From the NCBI GenBank assembly GCA_027605045.1, contig JAQFWX010000003.1, positions 62,001-126,000 on the forward strand: a stretch of 64,000 bases of DNA, given 5' to 3'. This DNA is from Phallus indusiatus. Lineage: Eukaryota; Basidiomycota; Agaricomycetes; Phallales; Phallaceae. The notes under the pieces are model-generated. The model did no database searches and had not been told where the DNA came from. It saw nothing but the letters and a program-made list of their open reading frames with translations. The stretch's first letter is position 1. Every line of letters begins with the position of its first letter. Shown here piece by piece: positions 59,354 through 64,000 of this stretch. Position numbers and translations under genes: made by a program.

Positions 59354-60483
59354 ATGTCAAAGCCAGGCTTGAGCTACAACGGTAAGCCACAGGCTCCATT
59401 CTGATTTACAAAACCAACATTGACAAACTATAAAAAACAAGAAACCGCGAGAGCGATTCTCGAGTTTAGTACGTGTTTTTGAGACAAATTCGCGCTTTGT
59501 TTCAGGGCTAATCACGCCCGCGCCGAGGGTCACAGTTGAGGTTGCCATTCACAATATTCTTTACGTTCGTCAAGTCTATCCGGTTGAGGTGTTTACTCGA
59601 CGGAAGAAATATGATGTTCCCGTATGGCGTTCCCGGCATCCGGAGTTGAATGAGTATATTTCCGGGGCTGTAAATGCTGTTGGAGAGGAGCTTATCTTAG
59701 TGAGTTTATATCGTCCGGTTCGCCATAGTGAGCAATGCAACTCAAGTTTGAAAACACGAATTAGGGAACAGTAGAGAAAGTTATTATCGTTATTAAAGAT
59801 CCGAAGGATGTTCCTTTAGAGAGATTCATTTTCTCGATAAAACAAATGGTGCAATTGGAATCTTACGACCGAGACGAGAAGTGCGTTGTTGTCATCCTAA
59901 CGCGTCTTTTTGAACTCCAAGTTTAATTTTCATTTCCCCAGAATAACAAATGCAATGCCCGCGTATACTCTTGCACAATATTTCCGTACTTTTCTAATAA
60001 AGTTGAGCACAGTGGAATCGCAGCTGGGGCCGCTATTAGAAGGTCTGTCTATATTATTTCCTATCTGTCATCAGTTATTTAAACTCATTCTATGGCATAG
60101 ATGACCCATCCTTTGCTATAATAATTGAAATGGAAGATGATAAGGAACCTTTAGCCACACAACAAAAAGTGAGTTTTCCTTTCCTTTTCGGTTTAAAGTA
60201 TCAAGTTCATACGAGGCAGGGAGATATTCCACCATGGATGCTTGCATCAAAAGAGCATACGACGGAAGGAGTCACAGAGGATGCAGAATTACATTTCATC
60301 CGAGCAGTGGATACAGGAGTCATCAATGTGAACCACACTTTCTTCTTCTGATTCATATGTGCTGAAATTTTTAATTAGCTTTCATTGGCTGTCCAGGAAT
60401 CAGAAGTCAAAATCACGCGCTTGAATGACTGGTATGGAGAAAACGTAAAGGGGAAGGGGAACAGGAAGGAACGGACAACGTGA
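59354..60483 (+). CDS. REV7: REV7/MAD2L2-like HORMA protein
   Basis: Seven exons (59354-59381, 59506-59699, 59765-59880, 59942-60042, 60101-60168, 60220-60327, 60379-60483) keep frame and give 239 residues. The REV7 signature is clear: [20 protein letters not shown] followed by [20 protein letters not shown], then NEYI, then [20 protein letters not shown], then [20 protein letters not shown], then DIPPWMLAS. The C-terminal seat-belt region includes [15 protein letters not shown]7 is the HORMA subunit of DNA polymerase zeta in translesion synthesis, with further repair roles. The start is the only ATG that joins in phase to the conserved HNILYVR exon. There is a 218-bp gap to the MFS gene. Confidence 0.9.
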
Positions 60484-61142
60484 GTTTATGTCGTGGGGAA
60501 GGCACCGATCAGGTTTTAGAGTTATTTTTATACATGTTACTGTAAGGACTAGAGCATGTACATTGTCATTTGTTGTACGCTACATAGCGACTTGCACATT
60601 TATATCTATTAAGGGCTTTCATTTTATCATCATCAGCGCACAGCGACGGGCATGTTACTACACGATAACATTGATTTACAAACTAACACTAGCTGAAGCA
60701 GTGCACATCATATTTCAATTACCGGATGCACCGACCTTTGTTGACTTCTATAGAGTTTATCTGTGTTTTTAGTCGCCTCATCCGAGACTTTCGAGGCGAT
60801 GATGTTCCTATCGGTGAATCTTGTTGGTTCGGCACACGGAGTCTTTAAATGACCGTGGAATAGATGTCCATCAGGCATTTCTACTGGCTCGACTAACTCG
60901 CTTGATCTCCAGGGTCTGAATGTCAATCACGTGAATGTCACCTAAATGGATGATGTCGAACGGAAAACGTACGGCTCCGACCAGGCAAGAACAGCCGACA
61001 ATGTCAAATCCTCTTGACATCCATTCAGTGAGGACGCTCAAAGGAAGCTAGCGTGGAGGTGACATGTCAACGGGAGGACCTTAGGCCATTCAGCAGAGCC
61101 ACTTTTATATATCCCCGTGGGTATGGCCTGAACAAGATGCAT
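60484..61142. other. Intergenic
   Basis: Contains a hairpin-forming TCGCCTC...GAGGCGA pair (60774-60801) and no supported gene. Confidence 0.45.
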
Positions 61143-61150
61143 ATATAAAA
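61143..61150 (+). promoter_or_regulatory. TATA box of the tail-anchored acidic protein gene
   Basis: ATATAAAA lies about 95 bp before the ATG at 61241. Confidence 0.5.
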
Positions 61151-61240
61151 GGAGTCAGATACGCCAGCGAAATAGCCAACCTTGGACCAAGCCGCTTAAA
61201 ATTAAAATAAAGGCGTCTCAGTAACACGCGATTGAATAAA

Positions 61241-62711
61241 ATGGCCACAACTGCACCTTCCTTTCTCCACAACATGCATCACTTCCGTTCCAGCTCAGAT
61301 ACACATCCAGTATGTCCATTTCTCCCCTTTCTTTTTTGTCGAGTGCAATCTAACTCTTGTTCCTTTCATTTCAAGCACAAACTTCATAAGCACAAGTCCT
61401 TTTCACATATCACTTTTACCGAGACTGGAAAAACGGAAGAACTGCGGGATGATCAGTCTTCCCAATCCTCGAATAACGATGCCAAATCTGATCTCAGCAG
61501 GAAGGGCTCAGTAAAGCGTACCGTTAAAAAAGTGAAGAAATACCTTTCGAGAAGGTTTAGTGGACACCATCCTCATCATGATGTAAGTAGAACGCGCGCA
61601 AAGAGATTTATGTCGTGCTCATCGATCACAGGAGGCGAACTATAGTATCATGTCTGGAGGACTCGTCGGTGCTCAATTTGCCTACGCAGCGATGGGCAGG
61701 CCAGCCAGTACCCCTAGTTCACCAAGCGGGAGTCGCTCAGGCGGTGACCGTTTCTCACCCTTAGGAGAAGAACTTCACCCCGCGTCTGTGCAGGATACCA
61801 TCGTAGACGACCCGATATCTCCAGATGCGCTGATTGACGGAGTCCACCCTTCGCAACCAAGTGAAACCAGTGACATGGCTATTCAAACGCCCGACAATAC
61901 TTTTCAATTCATCACGGATGACGCGGACGCCGTTCAGGTTTCTGATTCCTTCGATCAGTCTTTCGATTCTGTTGATTCTCGCGATTCCGTTGCCGAACCA
62001 CACGAAGAACCACACGCAGAACCACACGATGACTCCTTGAATTTGCCCGACATAAATATCCCCGTTCCTCAACTTCCGCCAACTCCACCTACGCTTAGTC
62101 AAGAAATTCCGGCACAAGAGGAAGCAGGAGAACCTCTTGATGACAATAGTGGCAGCGATCCTCAATCACAGGAAGAGGAAACCCCAATTGAGGCATCGGG
62201 ATCAACTACCGATGACCTGACAATTATAAACAGCATCGAATCACTTCGCTCGTTGGACGAGGTACCCGATGCAGAACCATTAGCTTCAACGAACGAAGCT
62301 CCTCTTGTCGAGGAGCTTCAACCTGCTTCAGAATCGTCCGAGCTTCAAGAATTGCCAGCGCCAACGGCTGACCCAGAAACAAAGGATGATGCTGAAACGA
62401 AAGAATCACCCGAAGTATCACATGAAGCCGAAGTTTCTTCTCCTCCCGATGCCATGGAGGACGAATCCCGCTTTTCCGAAAATGACAAGCAGGCAATTGA
62501 AGTGGCTTTGCCAAACAAAGAAGCAAAGGCTGAAGGTGTCCAGACAAAGCCACATCCTCCAACAGCGTATGCCCAATATGACGATGAATTAGGCGACATG
62601 TCCTTTGACGTGTTCAATGTTTCGTATCTCAAGGCTACGGTTGTAGCATTAGCTGCGTCAGGTCTTGGAGTCATGCTCGCTAACGGTGTTTACCGTCTTT
62701 TTCGCGCATAA
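61241..62711 (+). CDS. Disordered acidic protein with C-terminal membrane anchor
   Basis: Three exons (61241-61309, about 61376-61581, about 61633-62711). The second and third join as HHPHHD-EANYSIMSGGLVGA, so what looks like two genes is one. The N-terminus has a short basic patch (SVKRTVKKVKKYLSRRFSG). The next about 300 residues are Pro/Ser/Asp/Glu-rich and disordered, with a repeated EEPHAEPHDD-type stretch. Near the C-terminus YLKATVVALAASGLGVMLAN plus a short basic tail forms a single transmembrane helix, the layout of a tail-anchored protein. I do not recognise a family. A membrane-tethered adaptor role is possible but not shown. No signal peptide is present. Confidence 0.72.
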
Positions 62712-63086
62712 CAACGCATACTTCAATGTATGGACAACCTCACATTCCTTCGTTTTCTTGGCACCTATTTTTATTTTCACTTTGTATACATAGGAGATAA
62801 TGTTAAAATACTATACCGGAGTTAAAATATGTTCTTATCTTACTTTGAAATCTCATTGCCTTGCTAGTAAACAATGAATATCTATATGGATAAATCCAAG
62901 GCTTGAGCTTGATTCCGACGGTGCCCGACTCCTTGATTTTTTAAGCCAGTCTTGAATTTGTCTTGGACCGTGAAGAAGTAGAATACATGTTGCTCCATCC
63001 TGGAGCGATTTTACCGTTTCAAGCGGTGCGCTGGAGTCCACGTCGATTGAAACAGCGACACTCAGCTCTAACATGACACGACTATG
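62712..63086. other. Intergenic
   Basis: 3' flank of the tail-anchored protein gene and upstream region of the LEA-like gene. No other gene. Confidence 0.5.
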
Positions 63087-63094
63087 ACGTCACG
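63087..63094. promoter_or_regulatory. CRE/ATF core upstream of the LEA-like gene
   Basis: TGACGTCA lies 78 bp before the ATG at 63165 and about 30 bp before the TATA box. Confidence 0.45.
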
Positions 63095-63120
63095 CGTAAG
63101 CTGTATGCAGCTCCATCAGC

Positions 63121-63127
63121 TATAAAA
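63121..63127 (+). promoter_or_regulatory. TATA box of the LEA-like gene
   Basis: TATAAAA lies 44 bp before the ATG at 63165. Confidence 0.5.
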
Positions 63128-63164
63128 ACCCCACAGAAAGACAAATATCAGCATTATAGCAAAT

Positions 63165-64000
63165 ATGTCCGATAACAACAACAACAACATCGTTCCAACT
63201 ATTACAGAAAATGTTATTTATCCACCAGCGTAAGTTATTTTACATGCTCAAAGCTGAACGTATTGACAAATACGACATCATGATAGTCATGCTAATCAGG
63301 AAGCAAAACAAACTGGAAAAGCAACCGCCAACTCTACAGAACTTTACGAGAATAAAGCTGAGGACAGTATGTCAAGAGGTATCGACAATGCAAAGGTAAT
63401 GTGACCATTGTCGGGCCATCTCTCTCTCCAACTAAGGCATCGTTTGACTTTAGGTGAAGGCCTCTGAAGCAACTACCCAAGCGGGACAAGCCATGGATCA
63501 GTTTGAGGCAGCAATGAGCGCAAAAACCGATCAGGCCGTGAATGAAGGGAAGCACGATGTCAATGATGTCAAGACAACAAGTGTAGGATATGTCCAGCAA
63601 GCCAAAGATACCATCACGGATGTTGCCAATGCAGCCCAGGTTCGTGAGGAATGGGAATATAAGAGAGGCAAAGATACTGATTTAGCATCCAGGAATATGT
63701 TTCTGTAGGGTTGGAGGAACACACACCAGTCGATCCCAATGCACCGCAGGGTACCGGAGTGGTTTCATCATTACAGTCTGCCGCCAATGCAGCTTATGAG
63801 AAAGGCAAATCATATCTGGCAACGGCGCAAGAGACGGCGGAACCCCATGTACGAAGAGCCCAAGAGACGATTCAGCCACATGCGGAGAGCTTGATGGAGG
63901 CTGCCAAGCCATATGTGAACAAAGCGCAATCCACGTTATCGTCAGTGTTGGGCACTGGAACAACTGATCAGGATGGGAGAGACGATACGCCGAGAGTGTA
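63165..64000 (+). CDS. LEA-like/apolipoprotein-like stress protein, cut by window end
   Basis: A multi-exon gene beginning MSDNNNNNIVPTITENVIYP. Later exons are Ala/Lys/Glu/Thr-rich amphipathic helix repeats: VKASEATTQAGQAMDQFEAA, VGYVQQAKDTITDVANAA, AYEKGKSYLATAQETAEPHV, RRAQETIQPHAESLMEAAKP. These 11-residue-like periodicities without Cys or Trp resemble group 3 late-embryogenesis-abundant proteins, which protect membranes and proteins during drying and other stress. The frame is open at 64000, so the C-terminus lies outside. A TATA box and a CRE-type site directly upstream fit stress control, though this is inference. Confidence 0.72.

Overview
The window is nuclear DNA from a basidiomycete fungus, most likely an Agaricomycete (mushroom). 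Genes are split by many short introns (about 45-85 nt, GT-AG) and lie close together on both strands. Several families are typical of this class: a CYP63-type P450, a FunK1 fungal-type kinase, a DUF6533 seven-helix protein, a PsiD-like tryptophan decarboxylase, F-box paralogues and a LEA-like stress protein. No bacterial, plasmid, CRISPR or viral feature was seen. Gene models were read by hand from splice signals and motif matches, so exon edges are best estimates.

Layout. 0-4 kb: two damaged members of a small-protein family and a 342-bp perfect inverted repeat carrying Pol III promoter boxes. 4-12.6 kb: a TPR/CCCH zinc-finger protein, a PsiD-like decarboxylase, an SRPBCC protein, a tail-anchored PH protein and a catalytically dead dual-specificity-phosphatase-like protein. 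13-18.5 kb: a large RRM protein on the minus strand. 19-24 kb: a CYP63-like P450 and a DUF6533 membrane protein. 24-27 kb: an F-box fragment and a family member broken by a 1.15-kb terminal-inverted-repeat element. 28-32 kb: KIN17 and a second P450. 33-38 kb: an F-box pseudogene, an intact F-box gene and a PAP2 phosphatase. 38-46 kb: Snx4/Atg24, an Old Yellow Enzyme, a fructosamine-kinase-like gene and an MFS exporter. 46-54 kb: a cluster of the small-protein family plus a truncated FunK1 kinase. 55-60.5 kb: a third F-box gene, a second MFS exporter and REV7. 61-64 kb: a tail-anchored acidic protein and a LEA-like gene cut by the window end.

The most unusual feature is the small-protein family. 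It is cytosolic in appearance, about 130 residues long, and matches no family I recognise. It is present as two intact genes (47.3 and 50.2 kb), one copy with a single in-frame stop (3.5 kb), one transposon-split copy (24.8-26.4 kb), and three or four decayed copies. The pattern is birth-and-death expansion together with FunK1 and F-box genes. The split copy and one intact copy form an inverted duplication bracketing about 19 kb.

Conserved housekeeping genes (KIN17, Snx4, REV7, the RRM protein) alternate with lineage-specific accessory genes. The decarboxylase, P450s, ene-reductase and exporters do not form one compact biosynthetic cluster. In particular the psilocybin partners psiK and psiM are absent.
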